A DNA stretch of 64,000 nt, taken from NCBI RefSeq assembly GCF_900142875.1, contig NZ_FRCK01000003.1:248001-312000 (forward strand). The letters run 5' to 3'. This stretch comes from Paracoccus solventivorans (GTDB taxonomy: Bacteria; Pseudomonadota; Alphaproteobacteria; Rhodobacterales; Rhodobacteraceae). The number at the start of each line of letters is the position of its first letter. Position 1 is the stretch's first letter. The notes beneath the pieces were generated by a model. It ran no database searches, was not told where the DNA came from, and was given only the letters and a program-made list of their open reading frames with translations. Positions 46,628 through 55,272 of the stretch are shown piece by piece. Made by a program: the position numbers and the translations under genes.

Positions 46628-48013
46628 ATGGACCTTATCGGACAGATGTCAATTGATCCGGCCGTGGGGCTGCTGGGCTGGGTGCTGGCGCTGGTGCTGC
46701 TGGCCTGGGCGCTGGCGCAGGCCCGCGCCCGCCGCCGGGCCGAGGGTGCGGCCCATGCGGCGGCCGTCGAATCCGCGGCGCTGCGCGCCGGCGACGCGGC
46801 GCTGTCCGCCCGCCTGGCCGAGCTGGCCGAGGAGCGCGACAACCTGACCGACGCGCTGCACGCCGCCCGGCAGGACATCGCGGCCCGCGACCGCGCGCTG
46901 GATGCGGCAAGGCTTGAGGCCGCGCATCAATCCGCCCGCGCCGCCGCCGAGTTGCAGGCGCTGCGGCAGGCGCGCGAGGAAATGACCGCGCAATTCCGCC
47001 TGATCGCCGATGAATCCCTGCGCCGGCAGGGCGCCGATCTGGAACGCGCGCATCAGGAACGGCTGACCGGGTTGCTGACCCCGTTCCGCGAACAGGTGGC
47101 GCGGTTCCAGGACGAATTGCAGGCCGGCCAGCGCGCCGACCAAGCGGCGCAGGCGGCCCTGCGCGAGCAGATCGAGGGGCTGCACCGCCGGTCCGAGGAA
47201 ATCGGCCGCGACGCGGTGGCGCTGACCCGGGCGCTGCGCGGCGACAAGCAGCGCCAGGGGGCGTGGGGAGAGATGATCCTTGCGCAGGTGCTGGAATCCG
47301 CGGGGCTGGAACCCGGCCGCCACTATCGCACCCAGACCTCGGGCACCAACGGCGACGGGCGGCGGCTGCGGCCGGACGTGGTGGTGGAGATGCCGGGCGG
47401 CCGTTCGCTGGTGATCGACGCGAAATGCTCGCTCAACGCCTATGCCGAGGCCTGCGCGGCCGAGGAGCCGGGCGAGCGCGATGCCGCGCTGCGCCGCCAT
47501 GTCGCCGCCATCCGCGCCCATGTCGCCGAGCTGTCGGACCGCGGCTATCAGGCGCTGCACCCTGATTCCGTCGATTACGTGCTGATGTTCCTGCCGGTCG
47601 AGGGCGCCTTTGCCGAGGCGCTGCGCACCGAGCCCACGCTGATGACGCAGGCGCTGGAACGGCGGGTGGGGCTGGTCACCCCCTCGACCCTGATGCTGGC
47701 GCTGCGCACGGTCGAACATCTCTGGGCGGTGGAGCGCCGCGAACGCAACGGGGCCGAGATCGCCCGCCGCGCCGGCGCGCTTTACGACAAGCTGGCGCTG
47801 GTGGTGGCGGCGCTGGACGAGGCCGGGGCGGCGCTGGATGCCGCCCACCGCGCCCATGCCGCGGCGGTGGCGCGGCTGTCGCGCGGCCCCGGCAATGTGG
47901 TGCGGCAGGCGGAAATGCTGCGCGAGCTGGGCGCGCGCACCACCCGCAGCATCGCACTGGTCCACGATGCCGAGGATGACGCCGGGGACAGGACGGCCGA
48001 GGCGGGTATCTAG
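46628..48013 (+). CDS. rmuC: DNA recombination protein RmuC
   Basis: RmuC family protein of 461 residues: one N-terminal membrane span (GLLGWVLALVLLAWALAQ), a long Ala/Glu/Arg-rich coiled coil (residues about 40-185), and the nuclease-like domain with GAWGEMILAQVLE, RPDVVVEMPGGRSLVIDAKC and YVLMFLPVEGAF. It limits inversions at short repeats in E. coli. The ATG of MDLIGQM is used; upstream codons overlap the divergent reductase region. Confidence 0.93.
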   Translation: MDLIGQMSIDPAVGLLGWVLALVLLAWALAQARARRRAEGAAHAAAVESAALRAGDAALSARLAELAEERDNLTDALHAARQDIAARDRALDAARLEAAHQSARAAAELQALRQAREEMTAQFRLIADESLRRQGADLERAHQERLTGLLTPFREQVARFQDELQAGQRADQAAQAALREQIEGLHRRSEEIGRDAVALTRALRGDKQRQGAWGEMILAQVLESAGLEPGRHYRTQTSGTNGDGRRLRPDVVVEMPGGRSLVIDAKCSLNAYAEACAAEEPGERDAALRRHVAAIRAHVAELSDRGYQALHPDSVDYVLMFLPVEGAFAEALRTEPTLMTQALERRVGLVTPSTLMLALRTVEHLWAVERRERNGAEIARRAGALYDKLALVVAALDEAGAALDAAHRAHAAAVARLSRGPGNVVRQAEMLRELGARTTRSIALVHDAEDDAGDRTAEAGI

Positions 48014-48091
48014 TAGCTCGCGCAAGCCACTACCCAAGATCATGCGGGCTCTGTATGCTGGCTGTATCTGAGGCTGATCGAGGGTCCACCC

Positions 48092-48550
48092 ATGCGCTGT
48101 CCGTTCTGCGGAAACGTCGATACGCAAGTCAAGGATTCCCGCCCCGCCGAAGACAACGTTGCCATCCGCCGCCGCCGCTTCTGCCCCGCCTGCGGCGGCC
48201 GCTTCACCACCTATGAGCGGGTGCAGCTGCGCGATCTGGTGGTGATCAAATCCACCGGCCGGCGCGAGGATTTCGACCGCGACAAGCTCGCCCGCTCGAT
48301 CCGCATCGCCATGCAGAAGCGCCCGATCGAATCCGAGCGCATCGACCAGCTGATCTCTGGCATCGTGCGGCGGCTGGAAAGCATGGGCGAGGCCGACATT
48401 CCGTCGAAGGTGATCGGCGAGATCGTGATGGAAACCCTGGCCCGTATCGACACCGTGGCCTATGTCAGATTTGCCAGCGTCTACAAGAACTTCCAGGCCG
48501 CCGACGATTTCGACCGCTTCGTGTCGGAACTGCGCCCGACGACCGAGTGA
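48092..48550 (+). CDS. nrdR: Transcriptional repressor NrdR
   Basis: ATP/dATP-sensing repressor of ribonucleotide reductase genes, 152 residues. The zinc ribbon CPFCGN ... [14 protein letters not shown] opens the protein, and the ATP-cone domain ([20 protein letters not shown]) follows. It overlaps ribD by 4 bp (GTGA), the common nrdR-rib arrangement. Confidence 0.96.
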   Translation: MRCPFCGNVDTQVKDSRPAEDNVAIRRRRFCPACGGRFTTYERVQLRDLVVIKSTGRREDFDRDKLARSIRIAMQKRPIESERIDQLISGIVRRLESMGEADIPSKVIGEIVMETLARIDTVAYVRFASVYKNFQAADDFDRFVSELRPTTE

Positions 48551-49557
48551 GCGCCGCCGCCCACGACCTGCGCCACATGGACCACGCGCTGCGACTGGCG
48601 CGGCGGGGCTTGGGCAATGTCTGGCCGAACCCCGCCGTGGGCTGCGTGATCGTGGCCGCGGGCCTTGTAGTCGGCCGCGGCTGGACCCAGCCCGGCGGCC
48701 GTCCGCACGCCGAGCGCATGGCGCTGGATGCGGCCGGCGCGGCCGCACGCGGCGCCACCGCCTATGTCACGCTGGAACCCTGCGCCCATCATGGCCGCGC
48801 GCCCCCCTGCAGCGATGCGCTGGTCGCGGCGGGGGTGGCGCGGGTGGTCTCGGCCCTGACCGACCCGGACCCGCGCGTCGCCGGGCGCGGCCATGCGCGG
48901 CTGCGCGCGGCCGGGATCGAGGTGGTCGAGGGGGTGCGTTCCGCCCCGGCCGTTGAGTTGCAGCGCGGGTTCCTGTCCCGGGTGACGCTGGGCCGGCCGA
49001 TGGTGACGCTGAAGCTCGCCACCAGTTTCGACGGCCGCATCGCCACCGCCGCAGGCGAAAGCCGCTGGATCACCGGCGAGGCCGCGCGGCGGCATGTGCA
49101 CCTGCTGCGGCTGACCCATGACGCGGTGATGGTCGGGAAGGGGACCGCTCGCGCCGACCTGCCGGCGCTGAACGTGCGTGGTTTTGGCCCGGTCCGCCAG
49201 CCGGTGCGGGTGGTGATCGCCAATGCCCCGATCCCTGCGCTGCCGCCCGAGGGGCCGGACCACGGCCCGCTGTGGGTGCTGCCCGGTCCGGTGGATGAGG
49301 CGCTGGCCGAGCTGGGCCGGCTCGGGCTGACCCGGGTGTTCTGCGAAGGCGGCGGGCAGCTGGCCGCGGCGCTGCTGGCGGCGGGGCTGGTGGACGAGTT
49401 GGTTGGCTACACCGCCGGGATGGTGCTGGGCGGCGACAGCCGCGCCGCCGTCGCGCCGCTGGGGCTGGGGGCGCTGGCCGAGGTGCCCCGGTTCCGGCTG
49501 GCCGAAACCCGGGCGTTGGGCGGCGACGTGTTCCATCGCTGGGTGGCGGTGCGCTGA
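48547..49557 (+). CDS. ribD: Bifunctional riboflavin biosynthesis deaminase/reductase RibD
   Basis: Carries out the deamination and reduction steps after GTP cyclohydrolase II, 336 residues. The zinc deaminase motifs are HAERMAL and [12 protein letters not shown]. The C-terminal reductase domain ([24 protein letters not shown]) ends [13 protein letters not shown] ... The GTG start overlaps the nrdR stop. The next riboflavin gene (ribE) is almost 5 kb away, beyond the capsule cluster. Confidence 0.95.
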   Translation: MSAAAHDLRHMDHALRLARRGLGNVWPNPAVGCVIVAAGLVVGRGWTQPGGRPHAERMALDAAGAAARGATAYVTLEPCAHHGRAPPCSDALVAAGVARVVSALTDPDPRVAGRGHARLRAAGIEVVEGVRSAPAVELQRGFLSRVTLGRPMVTLKLATSFDGRIATAAGESRWITGEAARRHVHLLRLTHDAVMVGKGTARADLPALNVRGFGPVRQPVRVVIANAPIPALPPEGPDHGPLWVLPGPVDEALAELGRLGLTRVFCEGGGQLAAALLAAGLVDELVGYTAGMVLGGDSRAAVAPLGLGALAEVPRFRLAETRALGGDVFHRWVAVR

Positions 49558-49630
49558 GAAAGCGGGGCCGGCGTCTTCGCTAAAACCGGGGTGCAGAAAG
49601 CTGATTCGTGGTTCGCTCCGCGCGCCCGGA

Positions 49631-49675
49631 CCGGGGCGCTGCCCCGGGCCCGGGATATTTTCACAAGGAAGAAAG
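49631..49675. repeat. Hairpin element, 'CCCGGGATATTT' type
   Basis: CCGGGGC/GCCCCGG hairpin followed by CCCGGGATATTTTCAC and AAGGAAGAAAG, between convergent ribD and kpsC. Same family as the elements at 10061, 31373, 37629, 55133 and 60058. Confidence 0.8.
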
Positions 49676-49678
49676 AGC

Positions 49679-51691
49679 TTATCGCCACAGCCGGCTGTGC
49701 CCGCTGAACGCGCCTTGCAGCTTGGCCAGCCAGCGCAGGGTCGGGGGCTGGGGGGCGGCGGCGGGGTCGGCCAGACGCTCGGCGGCGACCTCGACCGGGC
49801 AGGGCAGGTTCGACAGCGGATCGCAGTAGCGCGGATAGGCGATCAGCGCGGCGTGGACCAGGGTTTCAAGGTCGGGGCGGGCGGTGCGGCGGGCGGGGAT
49901 CGGCCCAAGGTCGCGGGTCAGCCCCCAGCCGGCATAGAAGGGCGCGCCCAGGGTGGTGACCGGCTTGCCGCGGATCAGCGCCTCGAAGCCGAGGGTCGAG
50001 GTGATCGTCCAGACCTCATCGGCCGCGTCGATCAGCGCGGCGGCGGGGGCGCCGGCGGCGGTGATGTCGGCCAGCCCCGCAAGCTGCGTGTCGGTGACCG
50101 CGCCTGGGCGCAGCCCGGCCTCGACATCCGGGTGCGGCTTCCAGACGATCAGCGCCCCGGGGTTTTCCGCGCGGGTGCGGGCCAGCAGCGCGAGGTTGGT
50201 CCGTTCGGCCCCGGCACCCAGCCGGATCGAGGCGTCATCCTCGACCTGACCGGGGACCAGGATCACCCGTCGCCCGTCGCGGGGGGTCGCGGGCATCGTC
50301 CCCGGCAGGTTGTATTTGGTCAGCGCCGCCCGCCGCAGCCGGGCGATCAGCGCCGTGGCGCGGTCCCGGCCGCCGGGCGGCAGCGGCTGGGCGATCAGCC
50401 GCTCGAGATCGCTTTCGCGGCCGGGGTCGTAGTAGATGCCGCGGGAATCGGCGACCAGCGACAGCGGCGGCACCAGCGCCGCCCCGAGGCCGCGCGAGCG
50501 CAGGAATCCGTCCTCGACCCGCAGCGCCTGCGGCGCCTTGTCCGCACGGCCGGCCCAGACCAGCGACACCGCCGGCGAAGGGCGATCGGTGAACCGCACC
50601 CCGCGCCCCTCGCCGAAGAACCGGGCCAGGGGACGGCGTTTCCACAGCCGCATCCCCAGCGCCAGATGCCCGTCGCGGTCCTGGGCATGGGCGCGCGCCT
50701 CGGCCTCCAGCTGGCGGATCGCGCCCTCGAGGTCGGTCAGTCTGTCGCGGCAGGGGTCGTACCAGACCGGCGCCAGCAGATGGCTGGCGGCGAACAGCGC
50801 GGGCAGGGTGGTGCGGCCCAGCCGGCGCGGCACCGGCGCCTCGTCGTCGGAAAGCCCCCAACCGGCATAGAAGGACTGACCGAACAGCCGCGGGCGGTGG
50901 CCGGCCAGCATCGCCTCGTACCCCAGCTGCGAGCTGACCACATAGACCGCCGCCGCATCCCCGACCAGCTGCCAGGGCGAGACCGGGGCATCGCACAGCA
51001 CCTCGCCCGGGCGCAGGTCGGCGGCGGTCAGATGCCCGGGGCGCAGCCCGGCGGCGGTTTCGGGATGGCTGCGCAGGACGATGCGGGCGCCGGGGTGTTC
51101 GTCGCGGGCGGCGGCGAGCATCCGCAGGAAGGTCTCGCGCCCCGCACCCATCAGCGAGGCATCGCCCCGGGTCTGGTCCACCACCAGCACATAGCCGGGG
51201 GCGGCGGCGGGCAGGCCGGGGCGGTGGGCGTTGTATTTCGACAGATCCGCGGCGCGCAGCCGGGCCAGCATGGCGTCGGCCCGCGCGGCCAGCGCCGCGG
51301 CCTGCGGCGAGGCGGCCAGCTCTTCGATCAGCGACGGGGAGGAGGGGTCGAAATGCAGCCCCAGCGGGTCGATCAGCAGCCCGATGGGGCCGCGCCGGCC
51401 GATGCGGCTGCGATCCCGTCCCGGCAGGACCGAGCGCAGGAACGCATCCTCGACCGAGACGACCTTGGCGCCGCGCTGCCGGGCGATGGCGCGGCCGCGC
51501 CAGGCGGTGGGGCCGGCGCCCCAGACCGCGACCGCATCCCCCGCCCCGGGCAGGCCGGTGCACAGGCGCCAGCCCGCCAGTTCAAGGATCCGCCGCAGCC
51601 GCGGTTGCAGGAAGAAGCCGCCGTTATAGACGAAAAGCCGCCGCGACGGTCGCGGCGGCTCTGCCGGCGGCGGCCGGTGGCGGGCGATCAC
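49679..51691 (-). CDS. kpsC: Capsular polysaccharide biosynthesis protein KpsC/LipA type (Kdo transferase-like)
   Basis: Protein of 670 residues with two related halves, each with a FYAGWGL loop (QSFYAGWGLSDDE and APFYAGWGLTRDL) and a VEDAFLRS/VEDGFLRS segment. In group 2 capsules KpsC is a dual Kdo transferase that builds the lipid-linked poly-Kdo anchor. The GTG start overlaps the stop of the upstream wza-like gene by 4 bp (GTGA); the open frame extends further but only into that gene. Polymer type is unknown. Confidence 0.88.
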   Translation of the reverse strand: MIARHRPPPAEPPRPSRRLFVYNGGFFLQPRLRRILELAGWRLCTGLPGAGDAVAVWGAGPTAWRGRAIARQRGAKVVSVEDAFLRSVLPGRDRSRIGRRGPIGLLIDPLGLHFDPSSPSLIEELAASPQAAALAARADAMLARLRAADLSKYNAHRPGLPAAAPGYVLVVDQTRGDASLMGAGRETFLRMLAAARDEHPGARIVLRSHPETAAGLRPGHLTAADLRPGEVLCDAPVSPWQLVGDAAAVYVVSSQLGYEAMLAGHRPRLFGQSFYAGWGLSDDEAPVPRRLGRTTLPALFAASHLLAPVWYDPCRDRLTDLEGAIRQLEAEARAHAQDRDGHLALGMRLWKRRPLARFFGEGRGVRFTDRPSPAVSLVWAGRADKAPQALRVEDGFLRSRGLGAALVPPLSLVADSRGIYYDPGRESDLERLIAQPLPPGGRDRATALIARLRRAALTKYNLPGTMPATPRDGRRVILVPGQVEDDASIRLGAGAERTNLALLARTRAENPGALIVWKPHPDVEAGLRPGAVTDTQLAGLADITAAGAPAAALIDAADEVWTITSTLGFEALIRGKPVTTLGAPFYAGWGLTRDLGPIPARRTARPDLETLVHAALIAYPRYCDPLSNLPCPVEVAAERLADPAAAPQPPTLRWLAKLQGAFSGHSRLWR

Positions 51692-52842
51692 TCGCCGATG
51701 CTGGCCATCGAATCCGCGGTGGCGACACTGCCGGTGATCGCGCCGAGGGTTTTTTGCCACTGCACATAGGGCGCCTCGGTCACATAGACGGTATCGCCGG
51801 CGCGGATCAGGAAGTCGCGGGCCAGGAACAGCCCGTTCGGCCGGGTCAGGTCCAGCACATAGGCCATGCGCTGGTCGCCATAGACGCTCTTGCCCAGAAC
51901 CCGGGTCGCCACCGCCTGCGGCTCGTTGCGCAGCACGAACACGCCGGTCGGGTCGGCAAGGCTGGTGCTCAGACCGCCGACCATGGCGATGGCCTCGATC
52001 GCGTTGATTTCCTCGGATCCCAGAGGAACCTTGGTCTGCCCGCCCAGCGCGCCAAGCGCGGTGAAGCTGCGCTGGTCCTCTTCCACCAGGATCACGTCGC
52101 CGGGGCGCAGCGCGATGTCGTAGCGCGGGTTGGAGTACAGGTCGCGCAGCCAGATCCGGCCGGTGCTGCCGCCGCGCTTGACGGTGACCACCGCCACCTC
52201 GGGGTCGATCGAGACCCCGCCGGCGCGTGCCAGCATCGCCGACAGCGACCGCGTCGGCCGCTCGATCGGGAACACGCCCTGGCCGCCGACGCGGCCCATC
52301 ACCGACACGGTGGCGCCGTCGCCCGCGACGCGGGTCACCGTCACCTGCGGGTCGGGGGTCTGGGTGGCCAGGCGCTGGGTGATCAGGTTGCGCAGCTCTT
52401 CGGGCGAGTTGCCCGCCGCCCGCACCCGCCCGGCGTAGGGCACGAAGATATAGCCGGCGCTGTCGACCTGCAGTTCCGTCAGCGCGGTGTTCGACGACCC
52501 CATCGAGGCCAGCAGCCCGTCGTCGACGTTTTCCCAGATCGTCAGACCCAGCACGTCGCCCGGGCGGATCTCGTCGGCGCCGACCTGGCCCGCGCTCAGG
52601 AAATCCTGCCCGAACCCGTAGCTGGGGGTGTAGGAGGCCGCGCGCGCCACCCGGTCGTCGACGAACAGGATATGGGCGTTGCCGCCGTTCTCGATCGAGC
52701 CCCGGTAGATTTCCTTCTTGCTGGGACCCGAGCGGGGCAGGGCGCAGGCCGCCAGCAGCACCAGCGACGCCATGGCCATGAAACGCAGCGCGATCCGGGC
52801 AGAGCCGCCGCGCGGCAGGGGCGAGAGGGTGAGTTCAGTCAA
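51688..52842 (-). CDS. Polysaccharide export outer-membrane lipoprotein (Wza/KpsD family)
   Basis: Outer-membrane export lipoprotein of 384 residues. A lipoprotein signal ends at LLAAC (FMAMASLVLLAACALPRSG), followed by the Poly_export domain (ADEIRPGDVLGLTIWENVD; GYIFVPYAGRVRAAGNSPEEL) and SLBB-like repeats (VSVMGRVGGQGVFPIERPT; YDIALRPGDVILVEED). The start is taken as the TTG with AGGAG 7 bases upstream; a GTG at 52887 is the alternative. Operon partner of kpsC. Confidence 0.87.
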   Translation of the reverse strand: MTELTLSPLPRGGSARIALRFMAMASLVLLAACALPRSGPSKKEIYRGSIENGGNAHILFVDDRVARAASYTPSYGFGQDFLSAGQVGADEIRPGDVLGLTIWENVDDGLLASMGSSNTALTELQVDSAGYIFVPYAGRVRAAGNSPEELRNLITQRLATQTPDPQVTVTRVAGDGATVSVMGRVGGQGVFPIERPTRSLSAMLARAGGVSIDPEVAVVTVKRGGSTGRIWLRDLYSNPRYDIALRPGDVILVEEDQRSFTALGALGGQTKVPLGSEEINAIEAIAMVGGLSTSLADPTGVFVLRNEPQAVATRVLGKSVYGDQRMAYVLDLTRPNGLFLARDFLIRAGDTVYVTEAPYVQWQKTLGAITGSVATADSMASIGE

Positions 52843-52908
52843 GTCCGGTCTCCTGTCCCTTCCGGTGATTCTGCGTCGCCGGATCACATAAGTTCAAAAC
52901 ATTGTTTA

Positions 52909-52942
52909 ACCTGCGCGGCCGGGATCATCCACTGAAAGCCGC
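52909..52942 (-). terminator. Possible terminator or attenuator hairpin between wza-like and kpsS genes
   Basis: AACCTGCGCGGC and GCCGCAGGTT form an imperfect stem, on the 3' side of kpsS... actually 5 bp before its stop end, in the 104-bp gap to the wza-like start. No strong T run is seen. Confidence 0.3.
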
Positions 52943-52946
52943 AGGT

Positions 52947-54284
52947 TCAGCGGTCGTTATCGCTCATTTGTTGTCGATTATACGCATGACCGCCCTCGAA
53001 GGCGGCATAGGGGTCGTCGTCGGCCAGCATCATGTCCACCACCAGCCGCAGCGCATGGGCGCGCGAGCGGCGGGCGTAGAATCCGCCGGGCACCTGGCAG
53101 GTGTCCAGCAGATAGTTGCGATAGTCGCGATAGCGGGCGGTATCGGGCGGGGCGGGCTGGCGGAAGAAATCGTCCAGCGCCTGCCCCGAGACCAGCCCCG
53201 GCTTGGCATAGACCGCCCGCCCCAGCGCCTTGACCGGCAGCCCCCGCCACAGCGCCTGCTGGGCCGAGGTCGAGTTGATCGTCACCACCGCCCGCGCCTG
53301 CGACAGCAGCGCCGCCAGCTTGCCGCCGCCGATCAGATGCACCCGATCCGCCAGCCCCGCCGCCTGCGCCTGTTCGCGCACCACCCGGTGCAGCCCGGCC
53401 CGGCCGTCCTCGAGCGGGTGCGCCTTGAACACCAGATGATGGTGGCGCGGGGCCGAGCGGGCAAAGGCCGACAGCACCTCGGCGGTGAACTCGGCCATGG
53501 TGCGGTAGGGCGAATGGGCGACGAAGCTGGAATCATGTTCCAGTTGCAGCAGCACCAGCGCATAGGGGAACCCGGCCGAGCGGATGCGTTCCACCTGCCG
53601 CCAGCTTTGCAGGGATTGCGCCGGGGCCAGCAGCAGTCGGGCGAGATTCAGCCGGAACTCGCGCCACAGCGAGATGCCGCGATGCGAGCTGAACCCGGGA
53701 AAGCGCCGGTTCGCGGTCAGCACCATGAAGTGATAGAGCGCGCCGTAGAACTTGTGCTGGCGCATGTCGCCCCAGCGCGCCGGCGGCCGGTTCACGTCGT
53801 CGCCGAACTTGCGCTGCATGGCGCGCATCCGGTCCAGCCCGATCTCCATCAGCCGGGAATTGCCGTTGGCGCCGCCGCGTTCATAGGTGATCCAGTAGGG
53901 GCGCAGATAGCCTTCCTCGAACACATGCAGCACCAGCCCGTGCCGCGCCGCCGCCTGCCTTGCCGCCGCGTGGACCGGGCGCACGTCGCCGTAAAGCACG
54001 ACGTCGGTGACCCGCTTTTCCGCGATCAGCCGCTCGAGATGCGCGGGCCAGCTGTCCGGGCCGCCCTGGTGGGGGATGAAACGGGCGCGATCGCTCCAGA
54101 AGAACTCGTCGCCGGCGTTGAAGCCGACGCGCCAGACCTCGGCGCCCGCGTCGGTCAGCAGCTGCCCCAGCCGGTCGAAGAACAGGCCATGCGGCCCCTG
54201 CAGCATCAGGAAGACCCGGCGTTCGGCGCCGGGCGGCGTGATCCGGGCCACGGCAGCCATGAGTCCTCGGGGGCGGGCGTTCAT
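52947..54284 (-). CDS. kpsS: Capsule polysaccharide biosynthesis protein KpsS-like
   Basis: Protein of 445 residues resembling KpsS/RkpJ, the partner Kdo transferase of KpsC that adds the first Kdo to the lipid anchor. RRVFLMLQGPHGLFFDRLG, HVFEEGYLRPYWITYE and FKAHPLEDGR are family segments, and TINSTSAQQALWRGLPVKALG resembles a donor site. The ATG of MNARPRGL is chosen; a GTG 10 codons earlier is possible, neither with a strong ribosome site. Same strand as the wza-like and kpsC genes. Confidence 0.87.
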   Translation of the reverse strand: MNARPRGLMAAVARITPPGAERRVFLMLQGPHGLFFDRLGQLLTDAGAEVWRVGFNAGDEFFWSDRARFIPHQGGPDSWPAHLERLIAEKRVTDVVLYGDVRPVHAAARQAAARHGLVLHVFEEGYLRPYWITYERGGANGNSRLMEIGLDRMRAMQRKFGDDVNRPPARWGDMRQHKFYGALYHFMVLTANRRFPGFSSHRGISLWREFRLNLARLLLAPAQSLQSWRQVERIRSAGFPYALVLLQLEHDSSFVAHSPYRTMAEFTAEVLSAFARSAPRHHHLVFKAHPLEDGRAGLHRVVREQAQAAGLADRVHLIGGGKLAALLSQARAVVTINSTSAQQALWRGLPVKALGRAVYAKPGLVSGQALDDFFRQPAPPDTARYRDYRNYLLDTCQVPGGFYARRSRAHALRLVVDMMLADDDPYAAFEGGHAYNRQQMSDNDR

Positions 54285-54517
54285 GCGGAAGGTCCGGTAC
54301 AGACAAAACGACACAGGTTACCAGCGCGACAAACACGTGAACCGTGGTCCCGGTCAAGTTGCATATTCAGACAGTTTGTCGCTTCGGGGCCGAGCCGGGG
54401 CCCGAGGCGGGTCCGGGGCGGGGCTGCGGCGCGGATTTCGGCCGGGGCCGCTTGCCTTGCGGCGCGCGGGCGGTCATCGTGGCGCGCGATCAGCACAGGA
54501 CAGGCGGGGACAGGCGG

Positions 54518-55111
54518 ATGTTTACCGGAATCATCACCGACATCGGGACGGTCGCAAGGGCCGAGATGCGCGGCGACCTGCGGGCGAGAATCGCCTGTTC
54601 CTATGACATGGGCGGCGTGGACATGGGCGCCTCGATCGCCTGCGACGGGGTGTGCCTGACCGTGGTCGCCAAGGGCGAGGGCTGGTTCGAGGTCGATATC
54701 TCGGCCGAGACCATGGAGAAGACCAATATCGGCCGGGACGGCTGGCCGGTCGGGCGGCGGATCAACCTGGAACGGGCGCTGAAGCTGGGCGACGAGCTGG
54801 GCGGCCATATCGTGTCCGGCCACGTGGACGGGGTGGCGCGGGTGGTCGAGGCCCGCCCCGAGGGCGACAGCCTGCGCCTGACCTTCGAGGCCCCGCACGA
54901 GCTGGCGCGTTTCATCGCGCCCAAGGGCTCGGTGGCGCTGAACGGTACCTCGCTGACCGTGAACGAGGTCGCCGGCAACCGCTTCGGGGTCAACCTGATC
55001 CCCCATACCCGCGAGGTCACCAACTGGGGCGAGGTGGCCGAGGGCGATCTTGTCAACCTGGAAATCGATACGCTGGCCCGCTATGTCGCGCGGCTGGCCG
55101 AGGCGGGGTAG
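54518..55111 (+). CDS. ribE: Riboflavin synthase, alpha subunit
   Basis: Dismutates two lumazines into riboflavin, 197 residues with two lumazine-binding repeats. The start MFTGIITDIGTV is diagnostic, and the repeat signature recurs (ACDGVCLTVV and LNGTSLTVNEV). GGGGACAGG precedes the ATG. No FMN riboswitch was seen in the upstream gap. Confidence 0.95.
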   Translation: MFTGIITDIGTVARAEMRGDLRARIACSYDMGGVDMGASIACDGVCLTVVAKGEGWFEVDISAETMEKTNIGRDGWPVGRRINLERALKLGDELGGHIVSGHVDGVARVVEARPEGDSLRLTFEAPHELARFIAPKGSVALNGTSLTVNEVAGNRFGVNLIPHTREVTNWGEVAEGDLVNLEIDTLARYVARLAEAG

Positions 55112-55132
55112 GCGGCCAGGGCGCGCCCCAAG

Positions 55133-55164
55133 CCGGGGCTCTGCCCCGGAGCCCCGGGATATTT
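55133..55164. repeat. Hairpin element, 'CCCGGGATATTT' type
   Basis: CCGGGGC/GCCCCGG hairpin followed by AGCCCCGGGATATTTAAG between ribE and ribB, which are on the same strand. Shorter than other copies, without a full AGAAG tail. The rest of the 161-bp gap has no gene. Confidence 0.7.
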
Positions 55165-55272
55165 AAGAACCGCCCGAAGCGCCATGCGCAGGGCGAGAGG
55201 CATGTCCGCCACCCTTTCGCCGGGCGGCGGCTTGCGTTAAGCCATCGCCAAACATTCTGCGAGGCCGCCAAG

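Noticed and set aside
49403..51769. Long plus-strand open frame opposite kpsC
   Set aside because: Gly/Gln/Arg-rich antisense shadow; kpsC has two recognisable repeat halves and a GTGA junction with the wza-like gene.
54315..55272. FMN riboswitch before ribE or ribB
   Set aside because: I looked for the conserved RFN stems and saw none; only short GC hairpins are present.
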